Origin: Devosia sp. Root413D1
GTDB lineage: Bacteria > Pseudomonadota > Alphaproteobacteria > Rhizobiales > Devosiaceae
Length of the DNA: 64,000 nucleotides
Direction of reading: 5' to 3'
NCBI RefSeq assembly: GCF_001425235.1
Contig: NZ_LMEA01000002.1
Coordinates: 45,331-109,330 of the forward strand
Shown here: positions 43,295-52,105 of the stretch, in pieces
Layout: each line of letters starts with the position of its first letter
Position numbering within the stretch: the first letter of the stretch is position 1
Notes under the pieces: generated by a model
What the model was told of the DNA's origin: nothing
The model's database searches: none
The model's input: the letters and a program-made list of their open reading frames with translations, nothing else
Position numbers and translations under genes: made by a program

Positions 43295-45235
43295 TTGCCC
43301 ATTGGGTCTGCGGCCTCTGCCCGATCGCCAGAAAGGGCGTTTGAGCTCGCGCTCGACCCCGACAGGCGTAAGCAGCTTGGGCAGCATTTCACAGGACGCT
43401 ACGTGGGTGAGCTTCTCGCCAGACTTGCTCTAAGGCCTTCTACGCGCACTGTACTCGACCCGATGGCCGGGCATGGCGATTTGCTCGTTTCTGCAATTGC
43501 GGTGGCGAAAGATCTGAACGTCGAGCTAAGCGAAGTAGTTGGCATCGAGGTCGATCCAAGGGTCGCAGAGTACTGCGATAGGCGGGTATCTGGCGATTCG
43601 AGTGCGTCAGTTAGTGTGTCGAACGCCGATGCTTTCGAAGTAGATTACTCTGATGTGCTGGACGGCACAGGGTTCGACTTAGTAATCGCGAACCCGCCCT
43701 ATGTCAGGTACCAGCTGCTTCCCGATGGTGGTGTAGGCGTCCGGCGGAAGCTTCGTCAGATCGTGCACCAAATGCCAGACTGGCCGTCTCGCGGAGTATG
43801 GTTGCATCTAGTTGACGGATATTCCGGTCATGCAGACCTCTCCGTACCAGCCTGGATTCTGGCAGCGCTTCTGACGCGTCCGGGTGGTCGTCTCGCGATC
43901 GTTGCTCCCTCGACTTGGCGCACGAGAGACTACGCTCAGATACTCAGATATCTGATGGCGCGGTCGTTCGAAATCGAGGTTACGGTCTCCGATAGTCACG
44001 GCGGGTGGTTCCCTGATGCCCTCGTTCGCACGGAACTGATAATTGCCAGGCGGCTTGAGCGTGACGTTGAACGGCAGCCGGTTCACCTTCGCAAGGAATT
44101 AGGTACGACGCTGCGGGCCGAACTTCGAGAGGGTGCAGGGACCGATCCCGCCGATCTTGCGTCGTTCATTACTTCCCCGCAATCGGCGACAGTCCTGCCC
44201 GGATTGAAGTTGGAGACCTTAAGCCTGTCGGACGAATGGCAGTCGCTCTCGCAGGATTCGAGCGCTAGGCCGTGGTTCAAGCTGGCTGAAGAAGCCGATC
44301 TTTCGCGGAAGAACACGATCGTGTCCGAAAGGTCGTTGGCCGACCGTCCTAACTGGATGACTCTGGATGAGTTGGGCGTCTCAGTCGGGCAGGGCTTACG
44401 ATCAGGCTGCAACGACTTCTTTTATGTTACCGAGCTTGCGCGCTCAGGTTCGACTGTGACCGTGCGCGTTTCACGCCTCTTAGGTGGCCATACGATATCG
44501 GTACCCAGCGCGGTACTGGCGCCGATTTTCCATCGGCAACTAGATGTCAAACGATGGCGAGACGGTGAAGAACCCAAGGTTCGTGTTCTCTGTTTGCAAG
44601 ACTGGATCCTTCCTGAACATGCGGGTTCAGATGCTAGGAAAACTATGCCCATGGAATTGGCTGACCATGTTAGGCGCGCCGCCACAGTCAGGACGAAGCA
44701 AGGCGTTCCAATTCCTCAGCTCAGTGCGGTCAAGACCAATGCAAGTCCGGATGGACGATCGTTTTGGTACTCGCTGCCGCGCTTTACAGAGCGGCACTGC
44801 CCTGACCTTTTTGTAGCGCGGGTAAATCACGGGTCGCCAAACGTGGAGATGAACACAGGGCGGCGCCACTTGGTAGACGCCAACTTTTCAACGGTCTGGA
44901 CCTCGAGGAAGGTGTTTAGCACTCCCGGACTGTTTGCATTGCTCAGTAGCGCTTGGTTTCAGCTTGCTCTCGAGTCTGCCGGCACAACCATGGGCGGAGG
45001 GGCGCTTAAATTAGAAGCCACTCAAATACGCCGCATCCGCCTCCCCCGATTCAATGAAAATCAGATTTCCGAGCTTAATGAGCTAGGCGCTGCAGCGGAA
45101 TCTGGTGCCAATCTATTTGGCGAGATTGATAAGTTCGTTCTGGCTGCCGTCAACGACCGGGATACGACTGCGGAGAAATTGCAGGCTGCGATGCGGGACC
45201 TGCGGGGGCGACGCGGACATTCTGTGTTGACTTAA
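43295..45235 (+). CDS. N6-adenine DNA methyltransferase with C-terminal recognition domain
   Basis: 646 aa. RRKQLGQHFTGRYVGELLARL opening (the 'GQ-F-T' motif X region, residues ~25-45), motif I VLDPMAGHGD (53-62), motif IV NPPYVRYQ (133-140), the signature of gamma-class N6-adenine enzymes related to TaqI/Eco57I. The last ~150 residues contain a TRD-like segment (TTMGGGALKLEATQIRRIRLP) as found in Type IIG and HsdM/S-like proteins. No PD-(D/E)xK nuclease block is visible in it. TTG start directly abutting the upstream TAA, with GGGGG before it, implies translational coupling. Probable protective methylase of the restriction system. Confidence 0.85.
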   Translation: MPIGSAASARSPERAFELALDPDRRKQLGQHFTGRYVGELLARLALRPSTRTVLDPMAGHGDLLVSAIAVAKDLNVELSEVVGIEVDPRVAEYCDRRVSGDSSASVSVSNADAFEVDYSDVLDGTGFDLVIANPPYVRYQLLPDGGVGVRRKLRQIVHQMPDWPSRGVWLHLVDGYSGHADLSVPAWILAALLTRPGGRLAIVAPSTWRTRDYAQILRYLMARSFEIEVTVSDSHGGWFPDALVRTELIIARRLERDVERQPVHLRKELGTTLRAELREGAGTDPADLASFITSPQSATVLPGLKLETLSLSDEWQSLSQDSSARPWFKLAEEADLSRKNTIVSERSLADRPNWMTLDELGVSVGQGLRSGCNDFFYVTELARSGSTVTVRVSRLLGGHTISVPSAVLAPIFHRQLDVKRWRDGEEPKVRVLCLQDWILPEHAGSDARKTMPMELADHVRRAATVRTKQGVPIPQLSAVKTNASPDGRSFWYSLPRFTERHCPDLFVARVNHGSPNVEMNTGRRHLVDANFSTVWTSRKVFSTPGLFALLSSAWFQLALESAGTTMGGGALKLEATQIRRIRLPRFNENQISELNELGAAAESGANLFGEIDKFVLAAVNDRDTTAEKLQAAMRDLRGRRGHSVLT

Positions 45236-45279
45236 CGTGGAGTTGTTCTGATCATCAGTTGGATGAGTTGGAGGATAAC

Positions 45280-46362
45280 GTGATCATTGTTCAGAATGCG
45301 GCGTCTCCTGCTTCCATTCGTAACGCCGCGAATGACTTGATGAGCGATGGATTGCACTCGCTCAAGGCTGCATCGGCTTACGTAACCATGGGGGGGACCA
45401 CGTTACTACTAAACGCCGCGTCGTCCTTCCTGGGACAAGCGAGCTTTGCCGCTTTGCCGAAGAAATTAGTGACTTCGTTCGATTTCGGCCTTACCGAACC
45501 GGCCGCCCTTCACCATTGGATGGGGCTTCCTAATACAACTGTGATGGTGGCGGGCAGTGCGTCGGTTTTGGCCGGCACACTCCGTCCGAGGCGTGCTTTC
45601 CATCCTAAACTCTACGCGTTTGAAAGAGGTGGGGGGCAGTCAAACGTGCTGGTTGGCTCAGCGAATCTCACAGGTAGGGGATTTAGCATAAACACAGAAG
45701 TGGCTTGGGTGACCAAGGGGTTGGCTACTGCTGAGGTCGACACTGCATTTGCCGAAGCCGAGCGCGATGCTACTCCGCTCACCGCAGCGTTGCTCGCAAG
45801 CTATGAGGCTCTTCGGGCAATGAACCCGCCGCCTCCGCCCATGCTGCTGGAGGTGGAGCCCGTTCCCGAACCCCCGCCGGTAGTTGCTGCGCTAGGTACC
45901 TTCCGAGTGGCGCTAGATTCAGGTGCGGTTGATCCTGCCGCGTTTGGCGAATTGTGGGTCCAAGGCGAGGCGTTGCAGGGGGGGTCTGGCAACCAGCTTG
46001 AGTTGCCGCGCGGGGCAAATCGGTTCTTCGGCTTCGCGTTTGCTGACTACGACTTCCCTGACAAGAAGACCATCGGGAAACCGGTACTGAGAAGTGGATC
46101 GAAAGTCTGGACCGACCGACTTCTGACTTGGCACGGTAACAACAAAATGGAGCGACTGAACCTACCGACGGTTGCAAAAGGTGGGTACGATTACGCAAAC
46201 TCCGCCGTGCTGTTTCGGCGCCTTCCTGACGGCTCTTTTGAGGTTGTGGTTACTCCGTGGAACTCGGATCTGCGAAAGGCTTGGCAAAGCGCCTCGGCTG
46301 TAAAGGGGACAATATTCCGTCTCGGAAGCGTTGCGACCAATCGCTTGGTGGGTCTGCTTTAG
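45280..46362 (+). CDS. PLD-fold restriction endonuclease, BfiI/NgoFVII-like
   Basis: 360 aa. One HKD-type active site: His108-x-Lys110 in FHPKLYAF, Asn129 in GSANLTGRG and Glu140 in INTEVAW, the His/Lys/Asn/Glu set known for the metal-independent BfiI nuclease, which forms one active site per dimer. A Pro-rich linker (PPPPPMLLEVEPVPEPPP, ~190-210) leads to a C-terminal ~150-residue domain with MERLNLPT and GGYDYANSAVLF, compatible with the B3-like DNA-binding module of that group. GTG 45280 with GGAGG at 45270-45274 was preferred to TTG 45259. Follows two methyltransferases; expected to cut unmodified DNA. Confidence 0.78.
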   Translation: MIIVQNAASPASIRNAANDLMSDGLHSLKAASAYVTMGGTTLLLNAASSFLGQASFAALPKKLVTSFDFGLTEPAALHHWMGLPNTTVMVAGSASVLAGTLRPRRAFHPKLYAFERGGGQSNVLVGSANLTGRGFSINTEVAWVTKGLATAEVDTAFAEAERDATPLTAALLASYEALRAMNPPPPPMLLEVEPVPEPPPVVAALGTFRVALDSGAVDPAAFGELWVQGEALQGGSGNQLELPRGANRFFGFAFADYDFPDKKTIGKPVLRSGSKVWTDRLLTWHGNNKMERLNLPTVAKGGYDYANSAVLFRRLPDGSFEVVVTPWNSDLRKAWQSASAVKGTIFRLGSVATNRLVGLL

Positions 46363-46472
46363 GCGGTAACGGCTACTTCTGCCCGAGCGGCCAGCACCGC
46401 GATCGCCAGGGTTTGATAACTTGCGTTCCAAGCAGGTTAGTTTGTCGCGCTATTGTCTTCCAAGAGGATGCC

Positions 46473-47639
46473 ATGTTCCGTGTCGATCGAATTGCAAACT
46501 CGATCCAGCCGCTAGCAGCTCGTACTTTTTCGGAGCTTGGTTTCAGGGAAAGGGCTCACCTGCAGGAGTGGATCGCCAAGTATCCTTCCTGCCTGGGTGA
46601 GGAGCTGCTGATCATCCAGAAGGAGTTCGCGGGGTTTTCAGATACTCAAGAGCGGCTCGACCTGCTTGCCCTCGACAAGGAGGGCCGCCTGGTGATCATC
46701 GAGAACAAGCTCGATGATACGGGCCGCGATGTGACTTGGCAGGCATTGAAGTACGCGTCGTACTGCGCCAGCCTGAAGACAGAGAGCATCTGCTCAATCT
46801 ATCAGGAACACCTCCAGAAGGCCGGCCAGGCGGGTGTCGCAGCTGAGCTAATTGCTGACTTCCTAGAGGTCGGCGATTTGGCGGAGGTGACGCTGAACCG
46901 CGGGATTACGCAGCGCATCATGCTAATAGCGGCAAACTTCCGAAAGGAGGTCACGTCGACGGTTATCTGGCTGATGAACTTTCGGCTGCAAGTTCAGTGT
47001 TTCAAGGTGACGCCTTGGTCGATGGGGGATGAGCTATTCCTCAACGTCGAGCAGATCATCCCGGTGCGAGATACGCAGGAGTTCGTGATTGGGCTCGCGG
47101 ACAAGGCCCAGGACGAGGTCCATACAACTTCGGCTGATGCACGCCGCCATTCGGTACGTCGAGAATTCTGGACCGAGCTGCTCAAGGCCATGCAGGGCCG
47201 CTCGGAGCTATATCGCAACATCTCACCGGGCACCGCCACCTGGATCGGCGCTGGATCGGGGGTGCGAGGCATTGGGTTCAATTTTTCCGCGGCCGGGCGA
47301 TATGGACGCGCCGAGCTCTACATCGACCGGGGTGAGCAGGAGGAGAACAAGTATGTTTTCGACTGGCTGCACGACCGTCGCGAGACAATACAGGCGGCGT
47401 TCGGCGGGCAGTTGGATTGGGAGCGGCTTGACCATCGACGCGCCAGTCGGGTGAAAGCGGAGATCGAAACCGACATTTACGACACGACCGAGTGGCCCCG
47501 GATGATCGAGTTCATGGCGGACGCGATGGTCAGGATGGAACGGGCGATGCGGGATCCCCTGCGGACGATCGCGCCTGAGCTCAAGGCCAGGCAATCGGGA
47601 ACTGCGCTTGTTGCTGAGGTTGATGAGCCGGATAGCTGA
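46473..47639 (+). CDS. DUF4268 protein with PD-(D/E)xK nuclease-like N-domain
   Basis: 388 aa. The N-terminal ~120 residues carry a NucS/RecB-like nuclease core: Glu60 and Asp63 in QERLDLLALD, then Glu77-x-Lys79 in VIIENKL, with a following Q-A-L-K-Y helix. The C-terminal half (~230-375) has the DUF4268 pattern (REFWTELLKAM, then a GVRGIGFNFSAAG strand and RAELYIDRG). ATG 46473 has AGAGG just upstream; the longer frame starts inside the endonuclease gene. DUF4268 proteins are frequent in defence islands; whether it belongs to the R-M system or is separate cargo is open. Confidence 0.78.
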   Translation: MFRVDRIANSIQPLAARTFSELGFRERAHLQEWIAKYPSCLGEELLIIQKEFAGFSDTQERLDLLALDKEGRLVIIENKLDDTGRDVTWQALKYASYCASLKTESICSIYQEHLQKAGQAGVAAELIADFLEVGDLAEVTLNRGITQRIMLIAANFRKEVTSTVIWLMNFRLQVQCFKVTPWSMGDELFLNVEQIIPVRDTQEFVIGLADKAQDEVHTTSADARRHSVRREFWTELLKAMQGRSELYRNISPGTATWIGAGSGVRGIGFNFSAAGRYGRAELYIDRGEQEENKYVFDWLHDRRETIQAAFGGQLDWERLDHRRASRVKAEIETDIYDTTEWPRMIEFMADAMVRMERAMRDPLRTIAPELKARQSGTALVAEVDEPDS

Positions 47640-47658
47640 GGTCTCCGAGGGGACGGCC

Positions 47659-48210
47659 ATGAGACTCTTGCGATTATTGGTTCGATTGTTTGGCGGGCGA
47701 GGGCGCCTGCAAGTCGTTCGGGCACGTGAGGAGCCGCTAGTCCCGGTTTCGTTTGGCTGGCGTGTGGAACCACGCGTTGTCGTGCTTGAGCGCCCAGCAC
47801 TGCCCCAAGCGGGGACCTTGCTGCGTGGCAAATGCTGGGTGATCGACGGCGACACCATCGTAATCGACAACGTCCGACTTCGGCTCGCGGGAATAGACGC
47901 GCCCGAGCTTGACCACCCCTGGGGTCAGCGGTCGAAGTGGGCCCTGGTGAAACTCTGCAAGGGCCAGACGATAACAGCGCGGATCAGACCCGAGCTATCC
48001 TATGACCGCGTAGTGGCCGAGTGCTTCCTGCCGGACGGTCGTGACTTGGCCGCCGAGCTGGTCAGCGCGGGACTGGCTCTGGATTGGCCCAAGTTCTCGG
48101 GCGGAAAGTACCAACATTTGGAGCCGCCCGACGCGAGGCGCAGGCTCTGGCGGGCGGAAGCGCGGCAGCGCGGAAGGATGCCACCTAACTCCCGGTCAAT
48201 GCCCGAATAG
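47659..48210 (+). CDS. Thermonuclease (SNase) family protein
   Basis: 183 aa. SNase OB-fold with the catalytic signature VIDGDTIVIDNVRLRLAGID (~residues 60-79) continuing APELDHP: the Asp, Arg and Glu of the calcium-dependent active site are present, and the second Arg falls in the SYDRVVAECFLPDGRDL block. A short hydrophobic/basic N-terminus (RLLRLLVRLFGGRGR) resembles a membrane anchor more than a cleavable signal. ATG 47659 has GAGGGGA upstream; a longer frame would overlap the DUF4268 gene. Relatives are common in rhizobial genomes, so it may mark the old chromosomal edge of the island. Confidence 0.82.
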   Translation: MRLLRLLVRLFGGRGRLQVVRAREEPLVPVSFGWRVEPRVVVLERPALPQAGTLLRGKCWVIDGDTIVIDNVRLRLAGIDAPELDHPWGQRSKWALVKLCKGQTITARIRPELSYDRVVAECFLPDGRDLAAELVSAGLALDWPKFSGGKYQHLEPPDARRRLWRAEARQRGRMPPNSRSMPE

Positions 48211-48233
48211 CGCCCCGGCCGCGGCTCGTCCCC

Positions 48234-48689
48234 CTACCGCACGACAATCGAACTCCTGAGCGCGATCGGGTCCGCGATGAAATGCAACCCCTCGATCCCC
48301 GACCCGGTCCCCCGCACCACGATCGAGCCGTAGCCGAAAATGCGCCCGAGGATGGATTGGTCGACGATGACCGACTCGACCTTTTCCATGTTCATCTCGC
48401 CGGTCTGGCGGCGGATGAGGCCGCGTTTCTGGATGACGCGGCGGGTGGTGACGGCGATTTCGGTGGTCATCTGTTCGATCCAGGCGCCGGCGAGGCTCCA
48501 GAGGCCGAAGAGCAGGAAAGCTGCGCCCGCTATGGTAAGGGCCAGGCTGAGGCCGGGCCCGACCGGCGCGAGGATCAGGATCAGGCCGGCGGCGGCGAGG
48601 ATCAGGCCGCGGAGATAAACGATCCAGTGCATGCGGCCGATGGCCAGCACCTGCTCATCAGGCTTCAGCACGCTTTCGACATAGCCCAT
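48234..48689 (-). CDS. Bacterial PH domain membrane protein
   Basis: 151 aa. Two hydrophobic segments (~residues 22-45 and 49-70) precede a bPH2-type domain: TEIAVTTRRVIQKRGLIRR, then MNMEKVESVIVDQSILGRIFGYGSIVVRGTG, the family's most conserved block. Proteins of this DUF304/YdbT-like type are small inner-membrane proteins of unclear function, often linked to envelope maintenance. Convergent with the SNase gene across 23 bp. Codon use returns to the GC-rich chromosomal pattern here. Confidence 0.88.
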   Translation of the reverse strand: MGYVESVLKPDEQVLAIGRMHWIVYLRGLILAAAGLILILAPVGPGLSLALTIAGAAFLLFGLWSLAGAWIEQMTTEIAVTTRRVIQKRGLIRRQTGEMNMEKVESVIVDQSILGRIFGYGSIVVRGTGSGIEGLHFIADPIALRSSIVVR

Positions 48690-48856
48690 CGCAGAGGACC
48701 TTCCGCTATCAACACCATGCCGTACGCTGCGCTTGTTGAGGCAGGCGCTCGACTCAACGGTCGCCGGGCATTCGGCAACGATACGTCCTGTTCCCTATTA
48801 CGGGGCTAAGGGCAAGCCAGATGCCCTTGGCGTTGATGAGGTGGTGAGAGCAGGTC

Positions 48857-48915
48857 GGTTGACGTCAATCAAAAGGTTGACGCACGTTCCATCCGCGTCA
48901 ACTCACAGGTTGACG
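48857..48915. repeat. Cluster of GGTTGACG motifs
   Basis: GGTTGACG at 48857-48864, 48875-48882 and 48908-48915, plus an inverted CGTCAAC at 48896-48902. The first copy extends into the perfect palindrome TTGACGTCAA (48859-48868). It lies in the 308-bp gap 48690-48997, upstream of the PH-domain gene's start; no gene is seen in the gap. Could be a regulator-binding array. Confidence 0.6.
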
Positions 48916-48997
48916 TTGCCAGCCGGTGGGCCGCGCCGATTGTTGATCTGTCGCAAGAAGCGCTGCAGGTCTGGGCCAGGGCGCCGAGCGCCCCACC

Positions 48998-50383
48998 TCA
49001 CCCTCCGACCCCCACACTCCTGAACAGCGCCTGCGTCAGCTCCGGCTCGATGATCTCGCGCGGGGTGGTGGAGAACTGGTCGATATAGACGATGCGCCAG
49101 AACTGGTTGCCGGTCTGGGCGGCGTAGACGGTGGTGGGGAAGCCGTCTGGGGCCATCTGGCCGCTGGCGGTCCAGACGCCGGGCAGGCTTGCCGTCGACC
49201 AGTTGCCGAGCGGGGTGGTGGCGCCCATGCCGCGGGCGAGGGCGGCGGTGTAGGTCGCCATGTCGATGTTATCAGCGGTTTCGACGCCGAGGAAGGCGGT
49301 AAGGCCGGTCTTCATGTAGGTGAAGCCGAAGAGGGTTGTGCCATCGGGGCCGGTGACGGCTTCGTATTGCCAGCCGGCGGGGATGGTGGTGGCGATCGCG
49401 GTGGTTGGGTTGGTCCAGGCACTGGGCAGCTCGAGGGCGTCGATGGCGCGCTTGTCCACGAGGTTAACCGCGGTGATCACGGCGTAGAGCGCGAGGCCGA
49501 ACAGGATGCCCAGCGTGCGACGCAGGCGGTTCTGCGAGTGGGCGCGGACGGTCGCGACCTTTGTGTCGTAGGGCGCCGGCGTGCCGGCCAGCACCGCCCG
49601 GTAAGCCGAGACCATGGTGAATATGTTGATCAGCGGAATACCCAGCCCCAGCCCCTGGGCCCACACCCGGAACTCACGCTTGAGATTGCCGCCAAGGCCG
49701 AAGCGCGGCCGGCCATCGACGGGTTCGGCCCGGATCGCGAAAATGGCTTTGCCCAGCGAGTTGCCGGTGAGCGTGATGATGACGGCGTTGATCACCACCA
49801 CGACCGGCAGCAACAGGAACACCATCGCCCTGGGATCGACGAAGTAGACCTGCAGGTAGAGCTTTGGGTTTACCCACGGCAGCACCCAGTAGATGCCGGT
49901 GAGCAGCACCGTGGCGATGATCGAAATGTCGATCGAGCGCGCGAAATAACGGGTCCATGGCCCCGCGAGCGCATGGGCCGCCAGCGCCGGGGCAAGGGTG
50001 AAGGCCGGCTCGCCGTCGTCGCCGGCGCGATGACTTTCATCGTCGCCGGCGCGTTGGCTTTCATCGTCGCCGGCGCGATAGCTCTCATCGGCGTCAGTAC
50101 GATCGCTGCCCGGGCGATAGTCGCCGACGCGATCGGCGACAAGCACATCGCCATCGGCAGCATAGGCGGTTGCTTGCTGGCGGGCAGCGGGCAGGGGTGG
50201 TGGCAGCGCGTCATCTATCAGGTGCGCGAACTCGGGAGTATCGGCGAGCGGTGTCCACTCGGCCAATCCTTTGCGCCATACTAACGTCTCTGCCGTGATC
50301 TGACGGCTGGCGAAGAGGCTCTCGATCTCGTCGGCGGAATGCGGGCCGACGACGGCGCCCTCGGCTGAATAGTACCAATCCAT
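48998..50383 (-). CDS. GYF-domain and RDD-family membrane protein
   Basis: 461 aa. N-terminal GYF_2 domain (~residues 1-55: MDWYYSAEGAVVGPHSADEIE, cited to residue 21, and VWRKGLAEWTPL), an acidic linker with three 8-residue repeats (DDES-x-RAG, ~104-130), an RDD-type transmembrane domain (~150-300; RYFARSIDISIIATVLL and NSLGKAIFAI), a further helix near 322 and a C-terminal ~130-residue domain with LPSAW and WRIVYID. Function unknown: RDD proteins include suspected Na+/H+ exchangers. ATG 50383 has GGGGGA upstream. Confidence 0.83.
   Translation of the reverse strand: MDWYYSAEGAVVGPHSADEIESLFASRQITAETLVWRKGLAEWTPLADTPEFAHLIDDALPPPLPAARQQATAYAADGDVLVADRVGDYRPGSDRTDADESYRAGDDESQRAGDDESHRAGDDGEPAFTLAPALAAHALAGPWTRYFARSIDISIIATVLLTGIYWVLPWVNPKLYLQVYFVDPRAMVFLLLPVVVVINAVIITLTGNSLGKAIFAIRAEPVDGRPRFGLGGNLKREFRVWAQGLGLGIPLINIFTMVSAYRAVLAGTPAPYDTKVATVRAHSQNRLRRTLGILFGLALYAVITAVNLVDKRAIDALELPSAWTNPTTAIATTIPAGWQYEAVTGPDGTTLFGFTYMKTGLTAFLGVETADNIDMATYTAALARGMGATTPLGNWSTASLPGVWTASGQMAPDGFPTTVYAAQTGNQFWRIVYIDQFSTTPREIIEPELTQALFRSVGVGG
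50017..50088. repeat. Three 24-bp in-frame tandem repeats within the GYF/RDD gene
   Basis: Units begin at 50017, 50041 and 50065, each CGTCGCCGGCGCG plus a variable 11 bp ending CAT. They encode DDES(Y/Q/H)RAG in the linker. Length 24 bp keeps frame, so copy number could vary between strains. Confidence 0.85.
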
Positions 50384-50714
50384 TATGAAATCCCCCAAAT
50401 TGGGCGGATCGTTACATGGTCCTGCGGCGGCTGTCATTAGTTTGTTGCTGGTTTGTTCTCGGGTGGTGGTGTGGGGCTTCCGAGTCAGCGGGAACCTGGT
50501 GTGATCGGGCAACGCTGGTGAGGCTGTGACATCCCACTGGGTCCCCGCGTTCGCGGGGATGACGCCGGTGGGGTGGGGAGTTGGGCCATTGGAACCTGGT
50601 TCTCATGGCCTTTCCCACACTGCTGCCGCCAGTGGCTGTGGACCCCCACCCCTGTCCCCTCCCCGCAAGGGGGAGGGAGACCAAAACACTGGCATCTCGG
50701 CTCCCGTCCCTGCC
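50384..50714. repeat. Intergenic region with a degenerate palindromic repeat
   Basis: The gap between the GYF/RDD gene start and the HisD-like gene end holds a single diverged unit, GGGTCCCCGCGTTCGCGGGG followed by ATGAC (50539-50563), and a CCCTCCCCGCAAGGGGG hairpin at about 50658-50675. No gene seen. Confidence 0.6.
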
Positions 50715-52028
50715 TCACCGCCGGCTGGCCGCCTCCGCATAGGGCACGTTCCGGCCGCCATAGCGGCGGACGCGGATGTTGGCTTGTTCGGCGTGGCCGG
50801 CAAAGCCTTCGAGCAGGCAGAGGCGGGAGCAATATTCGCCGATCATCGCCGAGGCCTCGTTGGTGAGGACGCGCTGGTAGGTGACGGTTTTCAGGAACTT
50901 GCCCACCCACAGCCCGCCGGTGAAGCGCGCCGCGCCCTTGGTGGGGAGGGTGTGGTTGGTGCCGATCACCTTGTCGCCGAAGGCCACATTGGTGCGGGGG
51001 CCGAGGAACAGGGCGCCGTAATTGGTCATCCGTTCGAGGAACCAGTCGGGGTCCGCGGTCATCACCTGCACATGCTCCGAGGCAATCGCGTCGGCGGTGG
51101 TCAGCATTTCCTCAAGCGTGTCGCAGACGATCACCTGGCCGAAATCGGCCCAGGAGCGGGCGGCGATGGCGGCTGTGGGGAGGATGGTGAGGAGCTGCTC
51201 GACCGCGGCGATGGTGGCGCGGCCCAGCGCTTCGGAATTGGTGAGGAGGATGGCCGGCGAGGTCGGGCCGTGTTCGGCCTGGCCGAGCAGGTCCGTGGCG
51301 CAGAGCTCGGCATCGACGCTGTCATCGGCGATGACAAGCGTTTCGGTGGGGCCGGCGGGCAGGTCGATGCCGATGGTGCCGAACAGCTGGCGCTTGGCTT
51401 CGGCGACATAGGCGTTGCCGGGCCCGACGATCATATCGACCTTGCCGATGCTGGCGGTGCCGAGCGCCATGGCGGCGACGGCCTGCACACCGCCGAGGCA
51501 ATAGATTTCGTCGGCGCCGGCCAGGTGCTGGGCGGCGACGATGGCCTGGGCCGGCCGGCCCTCGAAGGGTGGGGCGGCAGTGATGATGCGCTTGACGCCG
51601 GCGACCCGCGCCGTGACCACCGACATGTGGGCCGAGGCGAGCAGCGGGTATTTGCCGCCCGGCACATAGCAGCCGACGGCGTTCACCGGGATGTTCTTGT
51701 GGCCGAGCACGATGCCGGGGAGGGTTTCCACCTCGATATCGGTGAGCGCGGCACGCTGGTGCTGGGCGAAGTTGCGCACCTGGGTCTGGGCGAAGCGGAT
51801 ATCGTCGAGCGCCGCCTCGCCGACGGCCGCGACGCAATCGGCGGTCTCGCTCTCAGAGAGGCGGAAATTGGTGCGGTCATAGTTGTCGAAGCGCTGCGAC
51901 AGCTCGTGCACGGCGTCGTCGCCGCGCTTGATGATGCTCTCGATGATGGTTTCGACGGTGCTGCGCACCTGGCGGTCGGCCTCGGCGGTGGTGACGGCAG
52001 CTGCCGCGGTCTTCAGATAGCGGATCAT
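50715..52028 (-). CDS. Histidinol dehydrogenase-family catabolic dehydrogenase, HpsN-like
   Basis: 437 aa zinc-dependent HisD fold. Zinc/catalytic residues are present: Gln and His in LLGQAEHG, the Glu-His pair in ASEHVQVM, His in GTNHTLPT and a late His in GFAGHAEQA. Long stretches ([22 protein letters not shown] to residue ~105, then [16 protein letters not shown]) match the paralogue group of sulfopropanediol dehydrogenase HpsN better than biosynthetic HisD as I recall them. No his gene is nearby. These enzymes oxidise a primary alcohol to a carboxylate in two NAD+-dependent steps. Two LacI-type operators lie between it and the divergent M81 gene. Confidence 0.83.
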   Translation of the reverse strand: MIRYLKTAAAAVTTAEADRQVRSTVETIIESIIKRGDDAVHELSQRFDNYDRTNFRLSESETADCVAAVGEAALDDIRFAQTQVRNFAQHQRAALTDIEVETLPGIVLGHKNIPVNAVGCYVPGGKYPLLASAHMSVVTARVAGVKRIITAAPPFEGRPAQAIVAAQHLAGADEIYCLGGVQAVAAMALGTASIGKVDMIVGPGNAYVAEAKRQLFGTIGIDLPAGPTETLVIADDSVDAELCATDLLGQAEHGPTSPAILLTNSEALGRATIAAVEQLLTILPTAAIAARSWADFGQVIVCDTLEEMLTTADAIASEHVQVMTADPDWFLERMTNYGALFLGPRTNVAFGDKVIGTNHTLPTKGAARFTGGLWVGKFLKTVTYQRVLTNEASAMIGEYCSRLCLLEGFAGHAEQANIRVRRYGGRNVPYAEAASRR

Positions 52029-52105
52029 TTCCAGTCCCTTGATGTGCTTGGCAACCCCGGTTTCCGGCCGGTTCGCCGCCTCTGAAATAGGCTGTGCAAT
52101 GCTAC

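Noticed and set aside
45259..45279. TTG start of the PLD nuclease at 45259
   Set aside because: GTG 45280 has GGAGG at proper distance; the extra seven residues add nothing recognisable.
41504..48210. BREX, DISARM or Type I R-M system
   Set aside because: No helicase, PglX/PglZ, HsdR or HsdS gene is present; only MTases and nuclease-fold proteins are visible.
48857..48915. Plasmid or phage origin iterons
   Set aside because: Spacing is irregular, no initiator protein gene lies next to it, and no AT-rich unwinding region is seen.
50715..52028. Histidine biosynthesis gene hisD
   Set aside because: No other his gene is nearby, the gene is under a catabolic LacI-type operator, and sequence blocks fit the HpsN-like branch.
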